Positions 11,377 through 23,804 of a DNA stretch of 64,000 bases are shown here, piece by piece (position 1 is the first letter of the stretch; each line of letters opens with the position of its first letter). Location: positions 1,607,053 through 1,671,052 of the forward strand of contig NW_006921534.1 in assembly GCF_000340215.1 (NCBI RefSeq), in the 5' to 3' direction. A program made the position numbers and the translations under genes. The DNA is from Pseudocercospora fijiensis CIRAD86. Its lineage: Eukaryota > Ascomycota > Dothideomycetes > Mycosphaerellales > Mycosphaerellaceae. The notes below the pieces were generated by a model. The model was not told where the DNA came from, did not search any database, and saw nothing but the letters and a program-made list of their open reading frames with translations.

Positions 11377-11762
11377 GCTATAGTAACGACCTAGATAGCT
11401 ATCTTCTATATACTAGGTATAGTTTTCTATTTACGAGTTTATATTCTACTATTTTCTAGTAAAAACTTTCTATTCTAATTAAAAAATCGTATACAGACTA
11501 AAACGATAAAGATCTTTTTCTAAAATATATCGCCGTATATATAATAGCTTAGGCGAAACTCGGGAATTAGCTATAGTAACGACCTAGGTAGTTTAGATTA
11601 CTTTAGATATACTAGATAGTACGATTCCTTATCTACGAGCCTGTATCCGTCGATAGGAACTTTCTAATTAAAACTAAAAAAAGTCGTCGTTTTTTCTATA
11701 TATGCGCTCTAAAATCCGAATAGAAACGGCCTAGACGAGAGATATCGTGCGAACGCTAATTA
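11377..11762. repeat. Diverged tandem duplication, period about 193 bp
   Basis: A segment beginning GCTATAGTAACGACCTAG occurs at 11377 and again at 11570. Matching blocks follow in the same order (ACGAGY, AACTTTCTA, AATTAAAA, ACTAAA). Both copies are mutated. It may be the remnant of an older repeat at the island's left edge. Confidence 0.6.
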
Positions 11763-11860
11763 GTGTGAAATTTCGCCGTACTATACCCTATATACTTAGA
11801 GTCCTATCCCCGTCTAGTCTAGAGATAGATCTTATATATAAACTAGTGTTTATATAGCTC

Positions 11861-11906
11861 GAAGAGCTATAAGTAAAGGCCGAAGAGCTATAAGTAAAGG
11901 CTAAGG
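11861..11906. repeat. 23-bp direct repeat, two copies
   Basis: The block CGAAGAGCTATAAGTAAAGG occurs twice back to back (separated by C), just before the satellite array. No coding potential. Confidence 0.75.
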
Positions 11907-12039
11907 CGACAAGCGGGGTAGGGTGAGCTAGATTCTAGAAGATTCCACGGCGGCTATTGCCGTGCCGCGCTAGGTAACAAGGCGGAAATCGTTATAAATC
12001 GCACTTTTTAAATCGCGCGCCTTTCTAACAACAACTTTA

Positions 12040-13852
12040 GGTATTAGAAAACACTATTTAGAAACGCTTATAGTAAGTACTATTAGAAACGCTTATAGTA
12101 AGATAGTCTAAAATATCTAAAGTAACTACTTCCGGAATACGCCTATAGTAATTACTATCCGGAATACCTATAGCGAGTACTATTCGAAATATCTATAGTA
12201 GATAGTTCTTTCTAAGTAGGAACGCTTATAGTAAGTACTATCTATAAGGCGTATAGTAAGTCTAATCTAAAACGCCTAAAGTAATTTTAATCTAAAATAC
12301 TTATAGGAATTCTAATTTAGAATACTTATAATACTAAGTACTATTTAGAACGCGTATAGTAACTCTAATCGGGAGCGCTAATAGTTAGTACTACTATCTA
12401 TAACGCTTATACTAAGTTTTATTTAGAACACGCTATATAGTAATTCTAATCCGAAACGTATATACTAAGTCCTATCCGGAACGCGTATAGTAAGTACTAT
12501 CCGGAACGCGTATAGTAAGTACTATCCGGAACGCGTATAGAAAGTCTAATTCGGAACGCTAATAGTAAGTACTATTAAGAACGCTTATAGTAAGTAGTAC
12601 TATCTAAAATACCTATACTAAGTACTATTTAGAATACTTATAGCAAGTTATATCCGAAACGGTTATAGTAAATACTACTAAAAACGTTTATAGCGAGTAC
12701 CCTATATAACGCCTACTACGAGTACCCTATAAAATGCCTATAGCGAGTACTCTATAGAATATCTATAGCGAGTAGTACTATCCGGAACGCGTAGGATAAG
12801 CCTTATTTTAAACGCTTAGTATAGTTAGTTCTATATAGACCGGAACGTTTCGAACTGTTTATAGTAAGTACCTTATATAACGCCTACTACGAGTACCTTA
12901 TAAAACGCCTATAGTAAGCACTCTATAGAATACCTATAGCGAGCAGTACTACCCGGAACGCGTAGGATAAGCCTTATTTTAAACGCTTAGTATAGTTAGT
13001 CCTATATAAACCGGAACGTATATAGCAAGTCTTATCCGAAACTAAATACCTATATTAAGTACTATCCGGAAGGCTTATAGCGAGTAGTACTATCCGGAAC
13101 GCTTATAGTAAATACTATCTAAAACGCCTATAGTAAATAGTATTCGAACTACCTATAGCGAGTACCCTATATAACGCCTACTACGAGTATCCTATAGGAC
13201 GCCTATAGCGAGTACTCTATAGAATATCTATAATACTAAGAATAAGTCTAATTTAGAACGCTTATAATACTAAGTACTATTCGGAACGTATATAGTAAGT
13301 CTAATCCGGAGCGCTAATAGTTAGTACTACTATCTATAACGCTTATACTAAGTTTTATTTAAAACGCGCTATATAGTAATTCTAATCTAAACGCTTATAC
13401 TAAGTCTTATCCGGAACGCGTATAGTAAGTCTAACTCGGAACGCTAATAGTAAGTACTATTAAGAACGCTTATAGCAAGTAGTACTATCTAAGATACTAA
13501 TAGTAAGCACTATTTAGAATACTTACAGCAAGTTATATCCGAAACGCTTATAGTAAATACTACTAAAAACGCTTATAGCGAGTAGCAATATTTGAAACGC
13601 TTATAGCGGTAACTATCCGAGGTATCTATAGCAAATAGTACTATCCGGAACGCTTATAGTAAACACTATCTAAAACGCCTACATTCGAACTACTTATAGC
13701 GAGTACCCTATATAACGCCTACTACGAGTACCTTATAAAACGCCTATAGCGAGTACTCTATAGAATACCTATAGCGAGCAGTACTACCCGGAACGCGTAG
13801 GATAAGCCTTATTTTAAACGCTTAGTATAGTTAGTCCTATATAAACTGGAAC
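12040..13852. repeat. 25-bp satellite array with higher-order structure
   Basis: About 1.8 kb of degenerate units close to GGAACGCGTATAG + TAAGTACTATCC (25 bp); three nearly perfect units sit at about 12478-12540. Each unit holds two 6-bp palindromes, ACGCGT and AGTACT. A higher-order block recurs: the phrase starting ACGCGTAGGATAAGCC and ending before CGGAACGTA occurs near 12787, 12957 and 13795. No reading frame. Repeat-element satellite is the best description; a centromeric role is not supported by this length. Confidence 0.9.
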
Positions 13853-13856
13853 GTAT

Positions 13857-14136
13857 TAAAGGACGGAAACTAATACTACTACTACTACTAGCAGTAATAG
13901 TATAGGCTACCGAGGGTAATATAACCTATAGCAATATAGGCAACTATGTTTAGCATAATAGGATAACAAGACGGTTGCTTAGGCTAATAACTAGAGCCCT
14001 GTAACATAGGCATTATAGAAGTGTGATATAAACAATATACTATACGAGGTTAGTAATCTATCTACAATATAGAAGGAGGCCTCTTATATAGGCTTAAAAC
14101 TTAGCCTAGGTATATAGGGCCGGTTACTAGCTAATA
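13857..14136 (-). repeat. Element C 3' LTR
   Basis: Same 280-bp length as the copy at 39928-40207. The two differ at roughly ten positions, all transitions of the CpA-to-TpA or TpG-to-TpA type. Confidence 0.92.
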
Positions 14137-14150
14137 TCCCTCCCTTTCTT
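14137..14150 (-). other. Element C polypurine tract
   Basis: On the minus strand this reads AAGAAAGGGAGGGA and directly abuts the 3' LTR, the expected place for the plus-strand primer. It fixes the element's orientation. Confidence 0.8.
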
Positions 14151-14247
14151 CGTATCTAACTAGACACGCTTTACATTGTACGCTTAAAACAAACAGTTAT
14201 ATAGTAACCTTAGGCATCTTAGCTAAGGCTATTTTTTAGAGACTCCG

Positions 14248-14271
14248 TAATAATACCCCCGGGGTAGCATT
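14248..14271. repeat. GC-core imperfect palindrome, copy 1
   Basis: TAATAATACCCCC followed by GGGGTAGCATT. It lies between the end of the third frame of element C and its 3' LTR. The arms match except for an AAT/GC asymmetry that recurs in the other element C copies. Confidence 0.85.
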
Positions 14272-14581
14272 GTTCCTAGATTCTATTAACATGCAAAAAC
14301 AACTTCCTAAGCATCTAATCTACTACGCTAACTTACTACTGCTTCAATGCACCGTAATCCTTACTAGCAATAACCTTATTAGCTAGTCGACTGTCCTAAA
14401 CTCCTCCGTAGGTATTAAAGCTATTAGCACTAAAGTACTCTGCCTCGAAGCGAGCTTAATTGACGAGGAGATTAGTAGCCTTGTCCTATATAGCCTTCTC
14501 CTACTCGCGTAGATAGTCCTTAAGCTCCTCCTTACTAAACTAGAGGATTTGTTTAACTTCGTTCTAAATAACGTAACTTAA

Positions 14582-17146
14582 CTAAGGAATTCTACCGACT
14601 AGGGTATCGGAAATGCAACTAAGGCCTTCGACTAAGATAGTAGTAGGGAAGGCGAACGGTACGAAGGTATTAGAACCTAGAAGGGCGGTTAGATTGCGGT
14701 ATACCTTAGCAACCTTAGCGACGGTTAAGTTGTCGTAGCCCTTAATCTTAGTTCCGTCGATAATACGAGAGTAGCCTAGGTCGATTAATATACGGTCGCT
14801 CTCGGGCTTTAGGTCGCTATACGGAAGGTATAGCATCTAAATAGAGACTTCGCATTCTTTTAGAGGGGTAAGGATCTACTAAGCTACCTCGCCTTCGTTA
14901 GGCTAACTATCGAATATATAACCGAGGTCGTCGTTAGTAAGGTGCTTGTTAGTAAGCTTGCTAATCTTGTTTAGTAGAACTAGGCTACGGGTATTAAGCT
15001 TCTTAACCTAGTTCTCGAAGACCTCTAGTTTGTACATGCCCTCGATAATAGTTAAATAGGCGGTCTTATCTTTAGATATAAGAGAAACCTTAATGCGTAG
15101 ATAGCTAGCACCCTTACTAGCTGCGAGCTTAACTATATCTTATCCGAGACGAGAAGTCTCCTTCGTAGGGCAGTTCTTATAACCGCTATTACCTATCTTA
15201 AAGTACTTAGTAGGCTTAGGGACGGAGATAAGCTCGTATACGTAATTAGGTCGAAGGGCAACGGCTAAGAGCTATAAGGCGGGATACTAACGGACGATTT
15301 AGTTACTTACTCTATAGGTTTAAAGGGTATTACGGCCTTCCTACTTAGACTTAGGCAGTTTACGCATATACTAAAAGAATATACGAAACTCCTCCTATAT
15401 TAGGTCGACGATAAGAGGAAGGTACGCTCTATAAGGCGACTATATCTAACCGAAGACTCGAGGGAAGATAGTATTGCTAGTCTATCGAAAGCGGTCGAAG
15501 GAAGTGCCTTAGCCGAGAATGCTAGTAATTAACTTATACCGACGCTTAGTTAGCGTAAGATCGCGAGTAATAGTACTAGTAGGGTTGAATACGTAGAGTC
15601 CTAGGGAGGTCGGGGCGGTAGTAGGGCGTCTAGGAAACTAGTTAGTATAACTAGTCTTAAAGGCAGCGAAGGTATCCTAATTAGCAATCTCGCGTCTAAT
15701 CTTTAATAAGCGACCGATAAGAACACTCGTCTTAGCACTAGCGTAAAGACTATAGACCTTAGCGGCCTTCTTAATATAGTTAGCATATATAGTAAACCGC
15801 TCTTTACCTAGCTTGCTAAGGTCGTCGAGCTATTAATAGATAGATAGGGCGGTAGGAGCTTTGCCTATATCGGCTTTAGGAACTATATCGATGTTAGTAA
15901 TAAGGTACGCAATAGAGTCGCCCTTATAAGAACTATAGATATTCTTAGTTAATAGGATCGGCGAGAGGCCTCTATCTCTACGCTCGCTAAAGGAGCCTTC
16001 GAAGGAGACATCTTCTAGTAGTATATCTAGTATATTAACATCCGAGTTACTATAGTTAGTACTATAGTTAGTACTATAGTCGGTACTAGAAGGAGTACTA
16101 TACTTCTTAGTAGCCTTACGGAGGGCCTAGCGAGCATACAATACCTTCTTACGTACTGCTTCGGCCTTAGCGCGCTCGTCTTTAACTTCTTAAGGGACCT
16201 TACGGTTGCGGGTCGAGCGACGATCTTTAGCCTATATTTCTATAGCGAGCGCAAGACTAGTAGCCGTATCGGCCTCGGTTTCTAAGCGAAGAGCCTTACG
16301 TTTAAGGACATCAACGATAGGAGCCTCTTAACCTTTAATAATAAAGCCTATACTATTAATACGATAGCCCTTCTCTTTTAGTAGATCCTTAGTTGTTTAT
16401 ACGTTAAGATCGACCTAGACAATCGCATCGTAGTGCTTCTTCTAGTAGGCTATCGTAAAGTCGTTAAGCGTAAAGGACAAGTTAAGTAACTACTTGCCTA
16501 CCTTCTTACTAGCGGTAGATACGCGATAGATTATAGTATAGGAAAGGTACTCGGCGCCTTAACGACGGACCTTATACTTGTTAACGAACGAAGAGACCTA
16601 CTTAGTACGCTCTTATCTACCGTAGGCGAAGTTAACAAGGCTCTTAGGAAAACTGCTTAGTCCTCCCTAATATTCGAAGGCCTAGTCGAGGGTCTTAAAG
16701 CGTAAACGAATCTAGGTACCGGCCGTCTCGAGGCTATAGACGATAGGAAAGGCTTGTTCGATATCTATATCGTTAAGAACCTCGCGCTTAAAGATACGCT
16801 TACCGATAGACTAACGCAAGTTGTTTATACTATATATAACTAAGATAGTAGCCTTCTTAATATTCTTATTAATAACGCGTAGTAGGGTGCGAGCGTTCTA
16901 GATCTTCTCTTAAGGGTCTTTAAGGGCGGTAACGATCTAGAAGCAGTGCTCGAGGCTAGTTATAGCAGCTAAGGCGCTATCGGATAGGGCTTCGATCGGA
17001 ACTAGGGCGGCTAGGCTTAGGTTAATAGGGGTAGGTAGGTCGTTGCTACTACTAGCGCCTAGCGGATTCGGGGCGCTAGAAGTTATAGTCGACCGAAGCG
17101 GAAGTAGATTATAAACGAGCTTATAAGTGTATTCGTTGCTTAACAA
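14582..17146 (-). pseudogene. Element C third reading frame (3' of pol), RIP-mutated
   Basis: One continuous minus frame of 855 codons: the open segments at 16937-17146 and 14582-14836 are in the same phase and the intervening stops are almost all TAG, at positions where Gln or Trp would fit. It sits between pol and the 3' LTR, the position of env in errantiviruses, but no signal peptide, membrane segment or fusion-peptide-like stretch is visible. It shows a Ser/Pro/Leu-rich N-terminus (TITSSAPNPLGASSSNDL), a strongly basic middle (ALRKATKKY), a low-complexity TNYSTNYSN run and a mixed C-terminal domain (GYDNLTVAKVAKVYRN). I do not recognise the family. The true start is uncertain: the first codon in phase is TTG, and a mutated ATG is likely nearby. 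Confidence 0.65.
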
Positions 17147-17504
17147 TAATGTTTAAAGGGTTTAGATAGAAGGGGGGGGTAGTTAGGCGGTAGTAAGTTA
17201 GTTAGTAATCGAGTAGAAGAAGGAGCTTAGGAAGCTCGCTTTAAATATAGTACGAAGGTAACGTAGTCCGTATATTCCGCGCTAGTAAAGCAAACGGATA
17301 ACGGCTATATATAAAAGTAAAGCTATATACGAGACTTCTTTATTATTAGGGTAGGCTAAAGTTTAACAATCGATTTAGCTAATTGCTAGTAGCGACTACG
17401 CGCCTTTTATTAAACTTTAGCTATCGTAGACTCTCGCGTGCTCGAAATGTGACTAGTTAGTTCGAGCCCCTAGTAGAAATCTATAGTAGTAAGGCTAGCG
17501 GGAC

Positions 17505-17529
17505 TAATAATACCCCCGAGGTAGTATTA
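17505..17529. repeat. GC-core imperfect palindrome, copy 2
   Basis: TAATAATACCCCC then GAGGTAGTATTA, the same orientation as copy 1, in the pol to third-frame spacer. The right arm carries C-to-T and G-to-A changes. Confidence 0.8.
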
Positions 17530-17797
17530 GCTTTTCTCTAGAGATACTCGGTAACGAGGAGCAAGTCGCCTAGGCCTAGCGTAGCTAATCCGTTAATATA
17601 TTAGCCTATAGCACTGCCGTTATAGGTATAGCATTACCTTTTATATTAGCAAGCACGTAAAGGTAGTCCGTGCGTTTACCTTCTTTCTTCTTCTAAACAC
17701 TAAGCTTAATAGCCTAAGGTCCCTATTCTTAGAGGCTATCGGCCTAGGTTGCTATATCTATCTAAGATCTAGGAAGGGAGAGGGTTAGGTTCGGCTA

Positions 17798-17834
17798 TTT
17801 TCCTAATGCTACCCCCGGGGTATTATTAGGAAAA
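17798..17834. repeat. GC-core palindrome, copy 3, extended and inverted
   Basis: A 37-bp imperfect palindrome: TTTTCCTAATGCTACCCC, then CGGGG and TATTATTAGGAAAA. The arms pair except at two positions. It is nearly the reverse complement of the copy at 32167-32200, including the outer TTTTCC. Confidence 0.85.
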
Positions 17835-18068
17835 CACGCCTCGTATAGTTCTATCTAAGGAAACAAGAGTAAGGGAATGAAGTTACAGCAACATCTCGAA
17901 GGCTAAAGAGCAAAACAATAGACAAAGTAAAGGCAAAAGAGGGCAATAACTATAAGCATTAACACCGTAGGAACAAGTAGTAAGGACTAAAGCTATAGGG
18001 CGGCACTATATTAATAGCGCGGAGAAGGCAAGAAAAACAACGTAGTAGAGGCAGGGAAAGACAAGCAA

Positions 18069-21000
18069 TTATTTAGTCTCGGGATCTAGCTATAATTCTA
18101 GGCGGTCTTCGTCGCTAGACTAGTCGAGCTCCTCCTCGGAGTTAGAGTTAGATAGCTAGAAGTCTAGTTTACTATCGGAATTAATATCGGAAATACTCTA
18201 CGCGTAATTAATACGTATATAACCCTCTCTTTGTTTATAAGTTATTTCTAATAGCTTACTAAGACGTATCTAGGGATGCGTATAGTTGTTAGGTAGAACA
18301 GGATCTATAATCGCGGTAGGATCCTCCTCTCGATAGGCATCTAAGGTCGGTAGAGGGTCTATAGAGGCATTAACTTCCTCCTTAGTCGGGGGAGGGCGGG
18401 CAGGCTCTCTTAATTCGACGATCTTCTTTAGGTTAGCCCGGGGGTGCGAGTGCTTCAAGGTAGCACTATTAAGTTCCTAAAGACGGTACGTAGAACTATC
18501 GTAAAGGACCTCCTATACTCTATAAGGCCCTTTCTATTTAAAGGCTAACTTATAGGAGTAACTATATTCTAGCTCCGACCGGTATAGGAGAACTATATCG
18601 CTAACCTTTAGAGATTCCTAATTAATAGCATTATAGTTATCGAAATACTGCTTAGCCTCTTTACGAAGGCGCCGTTGTCGAGCAAGACCCTCTTAAGAAG
18701 TAGCAGTTATATCCTTAAGAGCCTTAGCCCGTAGGGTAAGAAGATCTGCCCTCGTATAAATAGACCCCTAATCGTAAACGCTATACGTGCGATAGGACAA
18801 CTTAATAGGAAGAACGGCGTCCCTTCTAATTATAAGCTCTACCGGCGTAAGTCTAGTAGTATCGACAATAGTAGTTCGATCCGCCTAGAGAAGGGCTAGG
18901 ACCCGGGTAGAGATAGGAACCGACCTATCCCCTCTATTAGTTATCTTAGATAGGGCATTAATTAAAGACCGATAGCTACGTTTAATAATAGCATTCGACT
19001 AGGGATAGTATAGGGAGATGTAAACGTTTTTCGCCCTATACGAAACAAGTAGTACTTAAACTTCTTTAGCTATATTATTCGTAGCGTTATCTAAGATAAT
19101 CTCGTAAGGTATTCCCTAGCGGCAAAACAGATCTTTAAATAGGAAGGTAGCTATATTACGAGCATTAATAGCGCCGCAGCCCTTATAGAAATAATAGGCC
19201 TCCGGCTATCGAGAAAGACTCTCTCGAATAATATACAAGCTATTATTGCGACTAAGATAGACCCTATCGCTATACTATCGCTCTCCGACTAATTAGGCAG
19301 TAGGAATACGCAGCTCTCCTAGACGTCGGTAGCTATTCCTAAAATTGTACTTAGGATAGCTCTTATAGTAGCGGGAGACATTAGCCTATACGCCGTCCTA
19401 CTAGTAGCGCCGACGAAGGATATCGAAGGTGCCCTCCGCCGCCCGGTAGCCGAGCTTATCGTAAACGGAACGAAGGATCTCTTATCGGGTTGCTAGGTCG
19501 TTAATAATACGCTAGAGAGGTGTATTAACTATCGCTTATCGCTAAAGGATTCGATCTTTAACTAGGAATCGTCGAGAATAGCGAATAACCCGACGGTATT
19601 AACTCCTTAATAGGCTAGGCGCTTTCTTCGTATAGGTTAGGAAGTAGGCGATATAATAGGAGTCGTCGGAGTAGACTCTATTAAGGATATTATCCCTCTC
19701 TAGTTTATCCGCCTTAGCTTTAGCCTAGTCGTTATCGTTAGTAGTAGGGCTCTCGTCGGGTAGGTTACTAGGTTAGCCGCTAGGTTAGTCGTCGGTAGTA
19801 GGCCTAGTAATCGCTAGTATAGTATTAATATAGAAGGTAGCGAAGAAAGTGCGGTTAATTACCGTATCGATATCCTCTTCTTCTATTATCTCGGCGATGT
19901 CCTCTTCTATAGCAGGCCTTCTAGAAAGGCTATCTAGTCTAGTATGCTTCTTGCTAGGAACGTAGAAGACGTCGAAGTTAAACAAATAGATCTAGGCAAC
20001 CTACCGAGCTATCGCAGAGTTTAGCAGGTCGGACGCTATACGGTTAAGCTAATAGACTAGCGTCTAAGTATCGATTTCTAGACAGAAGAATATACTAAAG
20101 AGCTATAGTCGGAACTTCTTTAGAGCCTTATAGACTCTAAGGCATTCTCGCTTGCTAGTATCGTACCGGGCCTCGATCGGTTTCTATAGTCCGGAGTCGT
20201 ATCTAATAGGATAACGCAAGGATAGCTCCTTACGGTTATACTATATTAGTATCTCGCTATAGCCTTCGCCGCTCGAGTCGATAGCAACAATTATTAAACC
20301 CGTACCCTCTAAGTAGTTAATAGACGTAAGTGCAGGTACGCTAACGAGTGCCTTAGTTACCTTGTCCTTAGCCGCTTAGTATACGGGGGTCTATTCGAAT
20401 TTAGCATCCTTTTTAAGTAAGGCGTATAAGGGCTTGTATACTAATATAAAGTTTTCGACCTAGATATAGAAGTAGGAGACTACTCTAAGCTAGGTTCGGA
20501 CATCCTTCTAATAGGTAGGATCCGGCTAGGATACTATCTTTAGGACCCGTGCATTATTAGGATAGCGGCCGTTCTTATTAGTTATAAACCCGACAATGTT
20601 TATTCGTTTATATAGGAGCTAAAGCTTCTCTCTATACACCGTTAGGTTAGCTCGCTCTAGGTCGCAAAGGACACTATCGAGGTTCTAGATATATTCGAGA
20701 AAGAACCTACAAATGCTAGGCTCTACTTCTTTATTGTCGTACCTGGTTTTAGGGCCCTTAATGCCGATATCGTCGAGGAAAGGCATCGCTATATAGGAGA
20801 TATAGGCCGCGAGGACTTAGTTTATAATGCGAACGAACTAGGCTACGGAGTTAGTTGCCCCTTAGGGAAGGGTAGTTTGTCTATATAGCCTAAGAGGTAT
20901 CTCGAAACTAGTAAGGTCTCGGCTATTAGGGTAGAGAGGAATTTAGTCGTAACCCGAGAAAACGTTAACTAGTAAGGCTACAACACAGTTAGCAAAGGCT

Positions 21001-22060
21001 TCCGAGAACCTATTAGTCTCTAGAGGGAGGTTAGTATCTCTAATCGTAACTGCGTTAAACTTTTGCGTAGCGTTAATTAGACGGTACTTCTTTAGTTCCC
21101 TAGGAGCTGTTTTCTTTTAAACTAGGAAGTATAGATTACGATACGAGGCATAGGAAGGCTTAAGTGTGCCGGCCTTTACGCGCTACCGTATTATATCCTC
21201 GACTATACCTCGTAGGCTTAGGTTTAGCTTAAAACCTAGGTAGGCCTAAGGCTTATATTCGATCGTTCGGATCTTCTACGGAGGGGCAACCTCCGGGTTA
21301 ATTCTGCCTAGGTAAGTAAAGTTATATGCTAATATAGCTTCGCGATTATACAGAAGCTTATATAGCAGGTTAAGCTTAAGATCCGAAAGCTCTATACTAG
21401 GTTTAACCTTCGCAAGCCTTTCCGGTATTAGCCTTATACCCCTAGGAATAGTAGAGAACTTTTTAGTAATATATCTCTAGTCGTACGGACTATCCCTAGG
21501 TAGTAATGTTGCTTCCTAATTAAGACACTTTTGTCGCTAGTTAGGATTCCCGCTAGGATTAGACCTATCGGTAATATGTACGCTACCTTTTACGGGCTTA
21601 ATCTTGTTAGCTACCCTCTTATATAGGGTATAGACACTAATCGATTGTCGAACCCGAGCTCTCTCTCTTTATCGTTAGGCTTAGAGATTAGCGCAACAAA
21701 ACAGCGCGTAAACTTCCTTAGAAGTCTCCTTAAGTCGATAGGTATATAACTAGTAGTCCTAATTTATAACGCCGGCGAAAACGTTAGATTCGTAATAATA
21801 CCCCCGGGGTAGCATTAGACTCGCGCTCTAATTAGTTAGTTCGGGTAGACCCGCGTCCGGTAGTAATACCTCCGGCGACGATATATAAGATAGTATTATT
21901 ACCTTAACTCGGGCATTAGGTATAGGTAGTCGTAGTATTATACTCGCTATCGCTTCGAGCACTCGTCTTCTTAGTACAAATCCTAGAAACTTGCCTTAGC
22001 GTACGGAGCGGCGCACTTCTAGAAATGACCTATTTAAGCTATACTAACTTATAGCGCAGA
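18069..22060 (-). pseudogene. Element C pol (protease, RT, RNase H, integrase), RIP-mutated
   Basis: Minus-strand frame with many TAG/TAA stops. From the 5' side: zinc-finger-like segment (IGHF-x-KC) near 22030, reverse transcriptase about 21.4-20.6 kb with FLDDIGIKGPK and ANLTV, the connection and RNase H region, RNase H end with FDVFYVPSKKHTRLDSLSRR (19.93 kb), then integrase to the stop at 18069-18071. The catalytic FLDD survives because its codons contain no CpA or TpG. The extended integrase tail is acidic (SEEEL, SSDEDRLEL). The 5' boundary with gag is approximate. Confidence 0.8.
21793..21817. repeat. GC-core imperfect palindrome, copy 4
   Basis: TAATAATACCCCC then GGGGTAGCATTA, the same sequence and orientation as copy 1. 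It lies close to the gag/protease-RT transition of element C and could be translated in one minus frame (CYPGGII). Confidence 0.85.
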
Positions 22061-23346
22061 TTGCCGGGCTTACAACCGCGCCGTAGCGTTTCCCGAAGAC
22101 CGTCTAGAAGCAGTAAGGATATCCTCGTAGGACTTGTAGCTAGTGTTGCCGATATAACTAGTAAATACGACTCGGTTGCCCTTCTAGTTAGCAATAGTTC
22201 CCTCCTAGGAGCTATCGTCGCAGTTGCGCTAGATACTACGAGTTATACGAGACTATAGTCGACCTAGAATAATTAGCGTATTTAGGTCGGCGGCAATCTA
22301 GAAGGTAAAGGAAAAGCATATGCCGAAAGCGTCTGCTATAACATTGTAGTAGGTACCTACTAGCGCAACCTCCCTATTTACTCCCTATATGCCGAAGGAA
22401 ATGTCTCTGTTTATTAGCAGCCTAAGTTGTTTAGCCTAACGCTTACTTATAATAAGTAACTCCGAACCATTATTAGGCATTGCTAGCATCTATTAACTGT
22501 AGCTCCCGATAGTAACTTAGGTATAGATAGCGGGAACGACGGCGAAGGAACGGGTAACTGCGGAAAGGTCTATATTATTAGGGATAGAATAAAGTTCCTT
22601 AGGTCGAGGAGGTCCTACTCGACCGATTTGTTAGCTAGTAAATCGGACAGCCTTAATAGAAACTAAAACTAGAGTAGGGTCGGGATTATTACTATCCCCT
22701 CGGCCTATCTCCTTAACTCCCTCTTCGTTAGCATTGTCGATAGTCTCTTAGTTCTCGTAGGTTACCGATTCGCCTTCTACTAACTCTTAGGCACCTAAAA
22801 ATTTAGGAAGGAACTATAGGGAAGAGACGTCGATATAGTCTTCTCGTCCCTATTTCCTTCGGAGGGTAGCGAGGTCTTTTATAAAGGTAGTATCGTTAGG
22901 GATTCGGCTCTAGAACAGGTTAGTAGGCAAACCGTATACTAGTAGCTCTCCTATAGACATATTAGACTTAAGGTCTAGGAACTATAAAGCCTAGAAGAGA
23001 GCGTTTGCCTTTGTGTCTAAGGAGTTAGCCGGGCTAGTACTATACTTTTTTATATACCTATTAAAGCGAAAGCTCTTTAGATCGGATAACTTTCGCTTAT
23101 AGGCCGGTAGGTTAGCTAGACCTAGGGTACTACTAATGTCGGTAGTAACATCCTCTATATCGACCTCTAGAGTCTCTAGGACGACTAGGCCTTCTATAGG
23201 TAGGGTGCTAGGTACGGTGCTAGGTGCGGTGCTAGATCGGGTAGCGCGGTCTATAGCTGTCTAGAGAGTCTTAGTTTTAGCGGTTAACTCTCGCTATTGC
23301 TTAGCCTTATCGGCTGCCTTGTTCTTTAGTACCCTAGTAGAGGCTG
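22061..23346 (-). pseudogene. Element C gag, 3' part, RIP-mutated
   Basis: Continues on the minus strand the frame that enters from 30463, after removal of element A. Acidic and Thr/Ser-rich stretches (SSTLGLANLPAYKRKLSDLK, LFLDLKSNMSIGELLVYGLP) suit a gag/protease spacer; a retropepsin active site could not be pinned. Broken by TAG codons. The TSD copy CCGTA at 23347-23351 marks where element A entered. Confidence 0.6.
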
Positions 23347-23351
23347 CCGTA

Positions 23352-23547
23352 TATTAGGGCTAAAGAGGCTATACGTGATTGGTATATAACTAGGCTAAGT
23401 AAAGCTAGGGTCTTAGTACCTTAGGCAGGGCTTGGCGCTTAGCAATAGGCTAACTTGCCTACCTTCCTCCCTCTCCTCCTAGCTCCTTATCGAATACTAC
23501 CTATACCTACTACCACCCTATCTACCTGCTAATAGACCCTTCTTATA
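23352..23547 (+). repeat. Element A 5' LTR
   Basis: 196 bp, matched to 30262-30457. The next bases TAGTATTCGATC resemble a primer-binding site whose initial TGG became TAG. Confidence 0.92.
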
Positions 23548-23804
23548 TAGTATTCGATCTACCCTTCGAGGGCAGTAGCTAGATAGTTCTTATTTCAAGC
23601 TTTTAGCGGTATAGCTACGAATAAGACTAATCTAACTATATTGTGCCTAAAGAACGGGACCTACACGTACTATTCTATTAAAACAACCGTACCAATCATT
23701 AAGCAAGGCCTTCTATACGGCCTATTATACTAAGTTAAGCACATTAGAACGATACTCGCTAATTCCGCTATACCCGTATCTTAGGGGCTAACAATACATT
23801 ATTA

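Larger units (their letters stand above)
17147..18068. other. Element C spacer between pol and the third frame
   Basis: About 0.9 kb without coding signal, containing two copies of the GC-core palindrome in opposite orientation and a run of eight G at 17172-17179. It could hold a promoter, leader or processing site for the third frame. Confidence 0.5.

Noticed and set aside
12040..13852. Possible CRISPR-like or telomeric array
   Set aside because: Units are contiguous and degenerate, without spacers, and do not resemble TTAGGG-type repeats; the host is a eukaryote.
14582..17146. Calling the third frame of element C an envelope gene
   Set aside because: Position fits, but no signal peptide, glycosylation-rich ectodomain or membrane anchor is visible.
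22061..22258. Plus-strand 65-codon frame starting MPGLQPRRS
   Set aside because: It is antisense to element C gag/pol and open only because RIP stops fall on the other strand.
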